A stretch of DNA of 64,000 nt from Ornithinimicrobium sufpigmenti (GTDB taxonomy: Bacteria > Actinomycetota > Actinomycetes > Actinomycetales > Dermatophilaceae). The stretch lies in NCBI RefSeq assembly GCF_004322775.1, contig NZ_CP036403.1, forward strand, positions 4,030,001 to 4,094,000. The letters are read 5' to 3'. Shown here one piece after another: positions 23,980 to 32,587 of the stretch. The notes under the pieces were generated by a model. The model made no database searches and was not told the DNA's origin. It worked only from the letters and a program-made list of their open reading frames with translations. Positions within the stretch are counted from its first letter, which is position 1, and each line of letters starts with the position of its first letter. The translations under genes were made by a program, and so were the position numbers.

Positions 23980-26334
23980 ATGACTGCCGTCGACGCCAGC
24001 CCGCACCCGGCCGACACCCACGACACCATCCAGGTCCGGGGCGCGCGGGTCAACAACCTCCGGGACGTCGACGTCGACCTGCCCAAGCGGCGCCTCACCG
24101 TGGTGACCGGGGTCTCGGGGTCGGGCAAGTCCTCGCTCGTCTTCGGCACCATCGCCGCGGAGTCGCGGCGGCTGATCAACGAGACCTACTCCTCCTTCGT
24201 GCAGGCCTTCATGCCGACCGCCGCCCGCCCCGACGTCGACCACCTGCACGGGCTGACGGCCGCGATCGTCATCGACCAGGAGCGGATGGGCCAGAACCCC
24301 CGCTCGACCGTCGGCACCGCCACCGACGCCCTGGCCTGGCTGCGGGTGATCTTCAGCCGGCTGTCCACGCCCCATGTGGGCCCGTCGGCGGCGTTCTCCT
24401 TCAACACCGCCTCGGCCTCCGGCCAGGGTGCCGTCACGGTGCAGAAGGGGCCGGGCAAGCCGACCAAGGAGGTCAAGCGCTTCCAGGTCCTGGGCGGCAT
24501 GTGTCCCGACTGCGAGGGCATGGGCACGCAGGCGGCCATCGACGAGGACGTCGTGGTCGACCGCAGCAAGAGCCTGGCCGAGGGCGCCATCCTGCTCCCC
24601 GGTTACCCACCCGACTCGTGGGGCTGGAAGGCGTATGCCGAGAACGGCCGGCTCGACCCCGGCAAGCGGCTCAGCGACTACACCGCCGAGGAGTGGGACT
24701 GGCTCATGCACGCCGAGCCGACGAAGGTGAAGGTCGCCGGCATCAACATGACCTACCTCGGCCTGGTCCCGCGCATCCGCCAGACCCTCTTCGGCGAGCG
24801 TCCGCCGAAGCAGGCGCACATGATCGCCTTCAAGGACAAGGTCGCGACCACGGGCCCGTGCCCGGCGTGCGGGGGCACCCGGCTCAACGAGCCGGCCCGC
24901 ACCGCGACCGTCCGCGGCACCACCCTGCCCGAGTGCTGCGACTGGGAGATCAGCGACCTGCTGGCCTGGGTGGAGGCCCTCGACGAGCCCAGCGTGGCGC
25001 CGGTGCAGCAGGCGCTGGCCGAGATGCTGCGCGCGATGGTCGACATCGGCCTGGGCTACCTCTCGCTCTCCCGCGCCTCCGGCACCCTCTCCGGCGGGGA
25101 GTCGCAACGGGTCAAGATGGTTCGCCACCTGGGCTCGGCGCTCACCGACGTCACCTACGTCTTCGACGAGCCCACCGTCGGCCTGCACCCGCACGACATC
25201 GCCCGGATGAACACATTGCTCGGCCAGCTGCGCAACTCCGGCAGCACCGTCCTGGTGGTCGAGCACAAGCCCGAGGTCATCGACATCGCGGACCACGTGG
25301 TCGACATCGGCCCCGGGGCGGGCAGCGACGGCGGTGAGGTCGTGTATGCCGGACCGCGCGCGGGCCTGGAGGCCTCCGGGTCGGTGACGGGTCGCCTGCT
25401 GGACCGGCGACCCACCCTGCGCGACCCGGTGCGGGAGGGCACGGCATACCTGGAGATCCGGGACGCGCGGCGCAACAACCTGACCGGCGTGGACGTGGAC
25501 ATCCCGCTCGGGGTCCTGGTCGCGGTGACCGGGGTCGCCGGGTCGGGCAAGAGCTCGCTCGTGCACGGGTCGCTGACCGGCCGGGAGGAGGTGCTCGTCG
25601 TCGACCAGTCGGCGATCCGCGGGTCCCGGCGGTCCAACCCGGCGACCTACAGCGGGCTGCTCGACCCGATCCGCACGGCGTTCGCCAAGGAGAACGGCGT
25701 CAAGGCCGCCCTGTTCAGCCCCAACTCCGAGGGCGCCTGCCCCGCGTGCAGCGGCTATGGGGTGATCTACACCGAGCTGCCCGGTATGCCGCCCGTCGTC
25801 ACCCCCTGCGAGGCGTGCGGCGGACGCCGCTTCCAGGAGGAGGTGCTGTCCTACACGCTGCACGGGCTGGCGATCGACGAGGTGCTGCGGCTGTCCGTGG
25901 CCGAGGCGGCGGAGGTGTTCACGACCGGTAAGGCGGCGACGATCCTGCGCCGGCTGCTGGACGTCGGGTTGCCCTACCTCAAGCTCGGCCAGACGCTGAC
26001 CAGCCTCTCCGGCGGGGAGCGCCAGCGGCTCAAGCTGGCCTCGCAGCTGCGGACCTCGCCGGTCGTCGTGCTCGACGAGCCGTCCTCCGGGCTGCACCTC
26101 GCTGACACGGACACCCTCCTGGCGATGCTGCACGGGCTCGTCGACGACGGCACCAGCGTCATCGTCATCGAGCACAACCTGGCCGTGGTGAGCCAGGCCG
26201 ACTGGATCATCGACGTCGGGCCCGGCGCCGGCCACGAGGGTGGGCGGATCATCTTCGAGGGCACCCCGGCACAGATGGTCGAGTTAGGCGACACGCTCAC
26301 CGCCCAGTACCTGCGCGAGCGGCTGGGCCGTTGA
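23980..26334 (+). CDS. UvrA-like ABC ATPase (class II, short UvrA paralogue)
   Basis: 784 aa, shorter than housekeeping UvrA (about 950 aa). Two ABC modules: Walker A GVSGSGKSS and GVAGSGKSS, signatures LSGGESQR and LSGGERQR. Zinc modules: CPDCEGMG/CPACGGTR and CPACSGYG/CEACGGRR. The region that binds UvrB in full-length UvrA appears absent, as in UvrA2/DrrC-type proteins linked to resistance to DNA-binding drugs. Single-gene unit; no drug-biosynthesis genes are beside it. Confidence 0.88.
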   Translation: MTAVDASPHPADTHDTIQVRGARVNNLRDVDVDLPKRRLTVVTGVSGSGKSSLVFGTIAAESRRLINETYSSFVQAFMPTAARPDVDHLHGLTAAIVIDQERMGQNPRSTVGTATDALAWLRVIFSRLSTPHVGPSAAFSFNTASASGQGAVTVQKGPGKPTKEVKRFQVLGGMCPDCEGMGTQAAIDEDVVVDRSKSLAEGAILLPGYPPDSWGWKAYAENGRLDPGKRLSDYTAEEWDWLMHAEPTKVKVAGINMTYLGLVPRIRQTLFGERPPKQAHMIAFKDKVATTGPCPACGGTRLNEPARTATVRGTTLPECCDWEISDLLAWVEALDEPSVAPVQQALAEMLRAMVDIGLGYLSLSRASGTLSGGESQRVKMVRHLGSALTDVTYVFDEPTVGLHPHDIARMNTLLGQLRNSGSTVLVVEHKPEVIDIADHVVDIGPGAGSDGGEVVYAGPRAGLEASGSVTGRLLDRRPTLRDPVREGTAYLEIRDARRNNLTGVDVDIPLGVLVAVTGVAGSGKSSLVHGSLTGREEVLVVDQSAIRGSRRSNPATYSGLLDPIRTAFAKENGVKAALFSPNSEGACPACSGYGVIYTELPGMPPVVTPCEACGGRRFQEEVLSYTLHGLAIDEVLRLSVAEAAEVFTTGKAATILRRLLDVGLPYLKLGQTLTSLSGGERQRLKLASQLRTSPVVVLDEPSSGLHLADTDTLLAMLHGLVDDGTSVIVIEHNLAVVSQADWIIDVGPGAGHEGGRIIFEGTPAQMVELGDTLTAQYLRERLGR

Positions 26335-26371
26335 TCCGCGGCCTCTCCCACGAGGGCAGGCACCTGCTGCG

Positions 26372-26779
26372 TCAGCTGCGCGACCGACCCGGCGCGCGCG
26401 ACCGGCAGAGGCGCCGCAAGGCTAGCCGCGCGGGCAGGCCGTAGGTCAGCGCGAACGGGGCCGGGGCGTCGATCGTGAGCCCGGCCCGGGTGCCGGCGGG
26501 CGTGGCGGTCAGGTCGTGCACCAGCGTCATGGCGACGCCGAGCACGGACACCGTCCACTGCCAGCTGTGGGCCGCCTCGTCCACCTCGTCCACGGTGAAG
26601 GGGACCCGCACTCCGAGGGGTGCCCGCACCCGGCCGGTCAGGCCTGGAGCCAACCGGTCCCCCGACGCCTCGACACCGCGCACCTGAGGCGCCCAGTCGG
26701 TCCAGCGGCGGATCTCGACGTAGCGCCCCCACGCCGTCGGCAGGTCGACCGGGCCGGTGACCGTGATCCGCCTGCGCAT
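26372..26779 (-). CDS. SRPBCC-fold protein
   Basis: 135 aa. RRITVTGPVDLPTAWGRYVEIRRWTDWAPQV and WQWTVSVLGVAMTLVHDLTATPAGTRAGL read as the Bet v1/polyketide-cyclase (SRPBCC) fold, which binds hydrophobic ligands. No catalytic residue can be named. AGGGG 5 nt upstream of ATG 26779. The C-terminal end is Arg-rich (RRLCRSRAPGRSRS). Confidence 0.65.
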   Translation of the reverse strand: MRRRITVTGPVDLPTAWGRYVEIRRWTDWAPQVRGVEASGDRLAPGLTGRVRAPLGVRVPFTVDEVDEAAHSWQWTVSVLGVAMTLVHDLTATPAGTRAGLTIDAPAPFALTYGLPARLALRRLCRSRAPGRSRS

Positions 26780-26951
26780 CGCGTCCCCTGCCGTCGGGCC
26801 GGCGCGGCCGGCGAGGTGCCGGACGAGCCTGCGTCCGGTCCCCCGAGGCTAGCCCGACGACGATCTCCAGCGCGCCTCGGAGCGCGATGGATCGGGGGCG
26901 GGCTGCCGCGCCGCGACGGAATGCCTGCCCGCCCACCGCGTTGACCGAGGT

Positions 26952-27974
26952 ATGAAGCGCATCGGCTTTCTCTCCTTCGGGCACTGGACCCCGCACCCGC
27001 AGTCGGCGGCGCAGTCGGCGTCGGACGTGCTGCTGCAGTCGATCGACCTGGCGGTGGCGACCGAGGAGCTGGGCGGTGACGGCGCCTACTTCCGGGTGCA
27101 CCACTTCGCCCGGCAGCTGGCCTCGCCGTTCCCGCTGCTCGCGGCGGTCGGGGCCCGGACCGAGCGGATCGAGATCGGCACCGGCGTCATCGACATGCGC
27201 TACGAGAACCCGCTCTACATGGTCGAGGACGCCGGCGCCGCCGACCTCATCTCCGGCGGTCGGCTGCAGCTGGGCATCAGCCGAGGCTCGCCGGAGCAGG
27301 TGATCGAGGGCTACGGCTACTTCGGCTACCGGCCCGCCGAGGGCGAGACCGACGCCGACATGGCGCGCCGGCATACCGCGACCTTCCTGCAGGCGTTGGC
27401 GGGTGAGGGCTTCGCCGAGCCGAACCCGCGCCCGATGTTCCCCAACCCGCCCGGGCTGCTGCGGCTCGAGCCGCACTCCGAGGGGCTGCGCGACCGCATC
27501 TGGTGGGGCGCCGGGTCGCGCGCGACCGCCGAGTGGGCCGGGCAGCAGGGGATGAACCTGATGAGCTCGACGCTGCTCACCGAGGACGCCGGAGTGCCCT
27601 TCCACCAGCTGCAGGCCGAGCAGATCCGGCTCTTCCACGACGCCTGGACGGCTGCCGGGCACACCCGCGAGCCGCGGACCTCCGTCTCGCGCAGCATCTT
27701 CCCGCTGGTCACCGAGCAGGACCACGCCTACTTCGGGCTGGAGCGGCGCAGCTCGGACCAGGTCGGGATGCTGGAGGGCGGACGGGCGATCTTCGGCAAG
27801 ACCTACGCGGCCGAGCCCGAGGAGCTGGTGCGCCAGCTCGCCGAGGACGAGGCGATCGCCGCCGCGGACACCCTCCTGCTCACCGTGCCCAACCAGCTCG
27901 GCGTGGACTACTGCGCCCACATCGTCGAGCAGGTGCTCGAGGTGGCCAAGGACCCGGCGCTGGGCTGGCGCTGA
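26952..27974 (+). CDS. LLM-class F420/flavin-dependent oxidoreductase
   Basis: 340 aa luciferase-like TIM barrel. MKRIGFLSFGHWTPHPQSAA..., ARTERIEIGTGVIDMRYENP and GRLQLGISRGSPEQ are the standard family blocks. Uses FMNH2 or F420H2. Substrate unknown. The ATG is preceded by GAGG only 1 nt away and no leaderless hexamer is evident, so the start context is odd. The 172 bp upstream contain no gene that I can see. Confidence 0.85.
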   Translation: MKRIGFLSFGHWTPHPQSAAQSASDVLLQSIDLAVATEELGGDGAYFRVHHFARQLASPFPLLAAVGARTERIEIGTGVIDMRYENPLYMVEDAGAADLISGGRLQLGISRGSPEQVIEGYGYFGYRPAEGETDADMARRHTATFLQALAGEGFAEPNPRPMFPNPPGLLRLEPHSEGLRDRIWWGAGSRATAEWAGQQGMNLMSSTLLTEDAGVPFHQLQAEQIRLFHDAWTAAGHTREPRTSVSRSIFPLVTEQDHAYFGLERRSSDQVGMLEGGRAIFGKTYAAEPEELVRQLAEDEAIAAADTLLLTVPNQLGVDYCAHIVEQVLEVAKDPALGWR

Positions 27975-27993
27975 CTCGGCCAGGGTCGGCATG

Positions 27994-28062
27994 TGTCCTG
28001 CGGTTGCGGTCCTGCGGTTGTCGCGCGATAACGCCATCACCGCAGGACCGAGCCTGCAGGAC
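27994..28062. terminator. Nested inverted repeat between convergent genes
   Basis: Perfect 12-bp stem CGGTCCTGCGGT (28007-28018) / ACCGCAGGACCG (28039-28050) with a 20-nt loop. It is flanked by a second pairing TGTCCTGC (27994-28001) / GCAGGACA (28055-28062). It lies between the LLM oxidoreductase and the convergent MFS gene, so a bidirectional terminator is the simplest reading. Confidence 0.6.
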
Positions 28063-28083
28063 AGGGGCGACCACGTCCCGTGC

Positions 28084-29481
28084 TCAGGGACGGTGCGGGT
28101 GACCGACGCGGAAGCGGCCGACCTCGCGGTGGGTCAGCGCCACGACCCCGGTGACGGCGAGGCAGGCCGCGCCCCCGAGCACGGCCGCCACCGACGGCGT
28201 CGTCAGACCGGCGACCAGGCCGGCGCGGGCGTTGCCGAGGTCGGGGCCGGCGACCCCGACGACGTGCTCGACGGCCGAGACCCTCCCCAGGTGGCTGTCC
28301 GGGGTGGCCAGCTGCACCATGGCGGCGCGGGAGGTCACCGAGGCCGTGTCAGCGGCGCCGGCGACCACCAGCGCGGCGAGCACGACCCAGGCCAGCCCGG
28401 CCGCCGCGCCGAGGCCGACACCCAGCAGGGCCACACCCCAGACCAGGACGGCGACCAGCTGGGCCCGTCCCAGGCGCGGGCTGCGGGTGATGACCCCTGA
28501 GGCCAGGCCGGCGGTGGCTCCACCGACGGCGAGGGCGCTCATGAACAGTCCGAGGGTCCTCGGGTCTCCGGCGAAGAGAAGCTGGTTGACCATCGGGAAG
28601 AGCGCGACGGGGAAGGACAGCACCATCGCGCCCAGGTCGAGCAGGAACGAGCCGCGCAGCACCGGGTCCTTGGCGACCAGGGACACCCCCTCGGCCAGAT
28701 GGCTGAGGCCCCGCCGGGTGCGGCCCCACAGCAGGGCCCCGCGTCCGGGTGCCGTCGCCACCTCGCCCACCACCGGGCCTGCCACCGGGTCCGGTCCGGC
28801 CGCCTCGAGCTCACCGTCCCCGTCGAGGTGCTCGTCCCCATCGAGGCCCTCCGCCCCCTCGGGCTCCACGACCCGGCGCGGCGGCATCGGCGGCAGGCTC
28901 CACACGGCGCAGCAGGAGACGGCCAGCGCACACGCGTTGACGAGGTAGCACAGGGCGGGACCGACGGCGGCCACGAGCACGCCGCCCAGCGCCGGACCGA
29001 CCAGCATGGCCAGCTGGAAGGAGAGCATCAGCAGGGCCACGCCTGCGGGGACCAGGGGCCGGGGCAGCAGCCGCACGGTGAACGTGCGCCGGGCCGGCGC
29101 ACCGAGCGCGCTGCACGCCGTCTGCAGCGAGAGCAGCCCGAGCAGCAGCGGCAGCGGGTAGGCACCCAGCACGAGCTGGGCGGCGAGCAGCAGCGCCGCC
29201 CCGGCCTGCCCACACGTCGACCACATCCCCACCGTCCGACGGTCGAAGAGGTCGGCCAGCGGTCCGCCGAGCAGCCCCATCACGATCATCGGGACGGCCT
29301 GCGCCAGGCCGATGGCCCCCACCCAGAACGGGTTGCGGGTCAGGTCCCACACCTGGAAGAGGACCGCGACGACGGCCACCTGCTGACCCAGGCCGGACAG
29401 CAGCCCGCTGGCCCACAGCCTCCGGAAGGGCGCGCTCGCCCGCAGCGGCGCCAGGTCGATCAGGGCGCTGCGGGCGCTCAC
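28084..29481 (-). CDS. MFS exporter (MFS_3/EntS-type)
   Basis: 465 aa, 12 membrane segments. RRLWASGLLSGLGQQVAVVAVLFQVW starts the first, and GGPLADLFDRRTVGMW is the 2-3 loop motif. The central cytoplasmic loop is acidic and long (residues about 200-255). Efflux of a small molecule is likely; the substrate is not evident. GTG start 29481. A TATCAT hexamer at 29568-29573 (minus strand) could be the -10 of an mRNA with an ~80-nt leader. Confidence 0.85.
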   Translation of the reverse strand: MSARSALIDLAPLRASAPFRRLWASGLLSGLGQQVAVVAVLFQVWDLTRNPFWVGAIGLAQAVPMIVMGLLGGPLADLFDRRTVGMWSTCGQAGAALLLAAQLVLGAYPLPLLLGLLSLQTACSALGAPARRTFTVRLLPRPLVPAGVALLMLSFQLAMLVGPALGGVLVAAVGPALCYLVNACALAVSCCAVWSLPPMPPRRVVEPEGAEGLDGDEHLDGDGELEAAGPDPVAGPVVGEVATAPGRGALLWGRTRRGLSHLAEGVSLVAKDPVLRGSFLLDLGAMVLSFPVALFPMVNQLLFAGDPRTLGLFMSALAVGGATAGLASGVITRSPRLGRAQLVAVLVWGVALLGVGLGAAAGLAWVVLAALVVAGAADTASVTSRAAMVQLATPDSHLGRVSAVEHVVGVAGPDLGNARAGLVAGLTTPSVAAVLGGAACLAVTGVVALTHREVGRFRVGHPHRP

Positions 29482-29605
29482 CGGCGGGCTCCGGCGTGGG
29501 TGGGGCCGATGCCCGCGGATCCGGTCGCCGCGCGCCTGCTCGACAGACCGTTCCCCCTCACCGGCCAGATGATACGGATCGCTCTGCCGCGACGAGGAGG
29601 CAAGG

Positions 29606-29980
29606 TCAGAGCAGAAGTGCGAGGAGGAACGCGCCGTAGGCGGCGAGCGCGGCCCACGCCAACCCGTCCCGCAGGTCCTTGGGTGCCCCGGCGGCCACGG
29701 CCAGCCCCACCGCGCTGAGCAGCGCCCACGACAGCGGGTGACCCAGCCGGATCGCCGCCGACTGCAGGCCGTCGGTCGTCGAGGCCTTCTCCGGGACGAC
29801 CACGACCCACAGGGCGGTCATCCCCGCCGCGGCCACGGCCCCCACGAGCCCGAGCGTCCGCCGCCGCGACCTCCATCGCGCGCCACCAGCCGGGCCCGTC
29901 GTGCCGGTCGTCCTGCGGGACGCGTTGCTTGTCCTCCCCCTGGTCACCGCGTTGATCCTGGGCATGGTCGGGCGGGTCAT
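29606..29980 (-). CDS. Hypothetical small membrane protein
   Basis: 124 aa. A basic, Thr/Arg-rich N-terminus (about 40 aa) and three hydrophobic segments (LGLVGAVAAAGMTALWVVVV, WALLSAVGLAVAAGA, LAWAALAAYGAFLLALLL). No family recognised. Its ATG overlaps the TGA of the PadR fragment (ATGA), so the two were one operon. Possibly the target of the former regulator. Confidence 0.6.
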   Translation of the reverse strand: MTRPTMPRINAVTRGRTSNASRRTTGTTGPAGGARWRSRRRTLGLVGAVAAAGMTALWVVVVPEKASTTDGLQSAAIRLGHPLSWALLSAVGLAVAAGAPKDLRDGLAWAALAAYGAFLLALLL

Positions 29981-30336
29981 GACGTCTCCTGGAGGTATGC
30001 GGTGGTGTCGGCGTTCCAGCGCAGGCCGGCGTCGACGAGGGCCTGGCCGTGGCGGACCGTGATGAGCCAGTACGGCTGGTCCGGCGAGTCCTCGGCGAGG
30101 AGGATGCGCTCGATCTCCCGGTAGCGCTCACGCGCGGCGGTGAGATGGTCCCGATGACGACGCAGGTGCTCCACCAGGACGCCGGGGTCGGCGTGGCGGC
30201 CGAAGAACAGCTGCAGGAGCAGCTCGTTGCGGTCAGGAGAGAGCGACTCGGCCTCGGTGGCCAGCCAGGCCCGGAGCGCCGTCCGGCCCTCGTCAGTCAG
30301 CTCGAAGGGCCGCGACCGGCCACCGTCAGGGCTCAC
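29977..30336 (-). pseudogene. PadR-family regulator missing its DNA-binding domain
   Basis: 119 residues from GTG 30336. SPDGGRSRPFELTDEGRTALRAWL is the wing end and linker of a PadR protein, and the rest (LLLQLFFGRH...YWLITVRHGQALVDAGLRWNADT) is the PadR C-terminal dimer domain (Vir_C). The frame stays open a little further 5' (DRETLVRRVSPDGG), but the recognition helices are absent. The space where they should be is occupied by the promoter and start of the divergent GH3 gene. Probably a 5'-truncated relic; a DNA-free dimerisation protein is the alternative. Confidence 0.65.
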
Positions 30337-30422
30337 CCGCCGGACCAGAGTCTCCCGATCCGCCGAGCGGTGCCCCGCCCTCTGGGCCCCTAGTGTGGGA
30401 GCACGCCGACGAAGGAGTGGTC

Positions 30423-32519
30423 ATGGAGCAGCCGCAGCTCGAGGTCCGCAGCAAGGAGCTCGTCGAGGTCGGGGGGCTGCGGTTCAAGGACCTGAACGGC
30501 AACGGGGTGCTGGACCCCTACGAGGACTGGCGGCTCTCGCCGAAGGAGCGGGCGGCCGACCTGGTGGGACGGATGACCACCCAGGAGAAGGTCGGCTTCA
30601 TGCTCATCAACAGCCGCTTCACCGGCTACCAGACCGACGAGGGCGATCCCACGTCGCACGACGGGGTGCTGGACGAGCGCATCATCGAGGGCGGCACGAG
30701 CATCTTCGCCACCCGCAAGGTCTACGGCACGACCCAGACGATCGAGCAGATGCACCTGCGGCGGTTCATCCTTCGGGAGAACGAGCCGCCGAGCAGGATC
30801 GCGGCCTGGGTCAACGCCATGAACGAGGTCGCCGAGGGCACCCGGCTCGGGATCCCGGTGCTGGTCACCTCCAACTCCCGCAACGAGAACGGCGAGATGG
30901 TCTTCGGGATGAACGACGCCGTCGGCATCTTCAGCACCTTCCCGGCCACCATGGGCATCGCCGCCGCCGTGCTCGGCGACCAGGCCGACGGCGGGGACGC
31001 CTCGCTGGTCGACGGGTTCGCCCGGGCCGTGCGCCAGGAGTGGGTCGCGACCGGGCTGCGCAAGGGCTACATGTACATGGCGGACGTCGTCACCGACCCG
31101 CGCTGGCAGCGGACCTACGGCACCTTCGGCGAGAGCCCGGAGCTGGTCGCCGAGATCATCACCCGCATCGTCGACGGCCTGCAGGGGGACCAGCTGGGGC
31201 CGGACTCCCTCTCCACCACCATCAAGCACTTCCCCGGCGGCGGGCCGCGCGAGAACGGCTTCGACCCGCACTACAAGGAGGGCAAGTGGAACTGCTACCC
31301 CACCCCGGGGAGCCTGGAGACCTACCACCTGCCGCCGTTCGAGGCCGTCGCCGCCAAGGCTGCCTCGTTCATGCCCTACTACTCCGCGCCGTCGGTGCAG
31401 CGCAGCGTCTACCAGACCTTCCGCGACGAGGAGGTCTTCTACGAGGAGACCGGTTTCGCCTTCAACCACTACTTCCTGCAGCACGTGCTGCGCGACCGGC
31501 TCGGCTTCACCGGCTACGTCAACTCCGACTCCGGCATCACCGACAACATGTGCTGGGGGGTCGAGGAGCTGGACCGTCCCTCGCGCTTCGCCAAGGCGAT
31601 CATGTCCGGCACCGATCTCATCGCGGACACCAACAACATCGAGGACCTCCAGGCCGCGATCGACCAGGGCAAGGTGAGCATGGCGCGCGTCGACGAGGCG
31701 TGCCGCCGCCTGGCGGTGGAGATGTTCGCCCTGGGGCTCTTCGACGGGCAGACCTATGTCGACGCCGAGGCGGCGGAGGCGAAGGTGCGGTCGTCGCCGG
31801 GCTGGGAGCTCGCGGCACAGACGCACCGCAAGTCGGTGGTGGTGCTGAAGAACTCCGGCGGCACGCTGCCCCTGAGGGAGGGGACCACGGCCTACCTCGA
31901 GGTGTTCCACAAGAGCACCGACCAGGCGGCGCTGAAGACCACCCAGGCGCGCGAGCAGGTCGCGGCCGGCGGAGCGCTGGAGCTCGTCGACGACCCCGCC
32001 GCCGCCGACGTGCTCGTCCTCCTGCTCGACCCGCAGTCCGGTGACTACTTCAACGCCACGCCCGGCCTGCTGGAGCTGACCCTGTGCGAGGACAAGCCGC
32101 TGCGCTCGATCGCCGGGGAGCCCTACACCGAGACGACGCTCAGCGAGGTGCAGCGCTTCCGCGACCTGGCCACGTCGGCGCGCGAGCGCGGGGCCAAGGT
32201 CGTGGTCTCGGTCAACATCACGCTGCCGTGGGTCCTCGACGACGTCGAGCCGCTGGCCGACGCGGTCGTCGCCCACTTCTCCACCTTCTACGACGCCCAG
32301 GCCGACGTGCTGACCGGCCGGTCACCGGCCCACGGCAAGCTGCCCATCACCCTGCCCGCGAGCGAGGCGGTCATCGCGGTCGACGGGGAGGGCGTCTGCG
32401 TCTCCCCCAACGACGTGCCGGGCTACGCCAAGCAGGACCACCTGCCGGAGGGTATGCGGTACGCCTACGTGGACGCGGACGGCAACGCGTGGGAGCTGGG
32501 TCACGGCCTGCGCTACTGA
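30423..32519 (+). CDS. Glycoside hydrolase family 3 protein (beta-glucosidase-like)
   Basis: 698 aa, no signal peptide. The N-terminal TIM barrel (about 40-400) includes RIVDGLQGDQLG, TTIKHFPGGGP (KH motif) and GYVNSDSGITDNM (nucleophile D in SDSG). The GH3 C-terminal domain (about 470-690) follows, with SVVVLKNSGGTLPL and LPITLP. Cleaves beta-linked sugars from non-reducing ends; specificity unknown. GGAG 7 nt upstream of ATG 30423 sets the start. Its 5' end abuts the truncated PadR gene. Confidence 0.88.
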   Translation: MEQPQLEVRSKELVEVGGLRFKDLNGNGVLDPYEDWRLSPKERAADLVGRMTTQEKVGFMLINSRFTGYQTDEGDPTSHDGVLDERIIEGGTSIFATRKVYGTTQTIEQMHLRRFILRENEPPSRIAAWVNAMNEVAEGTRLGIPVLVTSNSRNENGEMVFGMNDAVGIFSTFPATMGIAAAVLGDQADGGDASLVDGFARAVRQEWVATGLRKGYMYMADVVTDPRWQRTYGTFGESPELVAEIITRIVDGLQGDQLGPDSLSTTIKHFPGGGPRENGFDPHYKEGKWNCYPTPGSLETYHLPPFEAVAAKAASFMPYYSAPSVQRSVYQTFRDEEVFYEETGFAFNHYFLQHVLRDRLGFTGYVNSDSGITDNMCWGVEELDRPSRFAKAIMSGTDLIADTNNIEDLQAAIDQGKVSMARVDEACRRLAVEMFALGLFDGQTYVDAEAAEAKVRSSPGWELAAQTHRKSVVVLKNSGGTLPLREGTTAYLEVFHKSTDQAALKTTQAREQVAAGGALELVDDPAAADVLVLLLDPQSGDYFNATPGLLELTLCEDKPLRSIAGEPYTETTLSEVQRFRDLATSARERGAKVVVSVNITLPWVLDDVEPLADAVVAHFSTFYDAQADVLTGRSPAHGKLPITLPASEAVIAVDGEGVCVSPNDVPGYAKQDHLPEGMRYAYVDADGNAWELGHGLRY

Positions 32520-32528
32520 GACGCACCG

Positions 32529-32587
32529 ACCGTGAGCCGTCGTGCCAGCCGGCGCGGCACCCGAAGGGCCGCGGATCGGTTCACGGT
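32529..32587. terminator. Inverted repeat between convergent GH3 and STAND genes
   Basis: ACCGTGA (32529-32535) pairs with TCACGGT (32581-32587), with a smaller GTGCC/GGCAC stem inside. The right arm includes the stop codon of the STAND gene. Weak candidate terminator. Confidence 0.3.
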
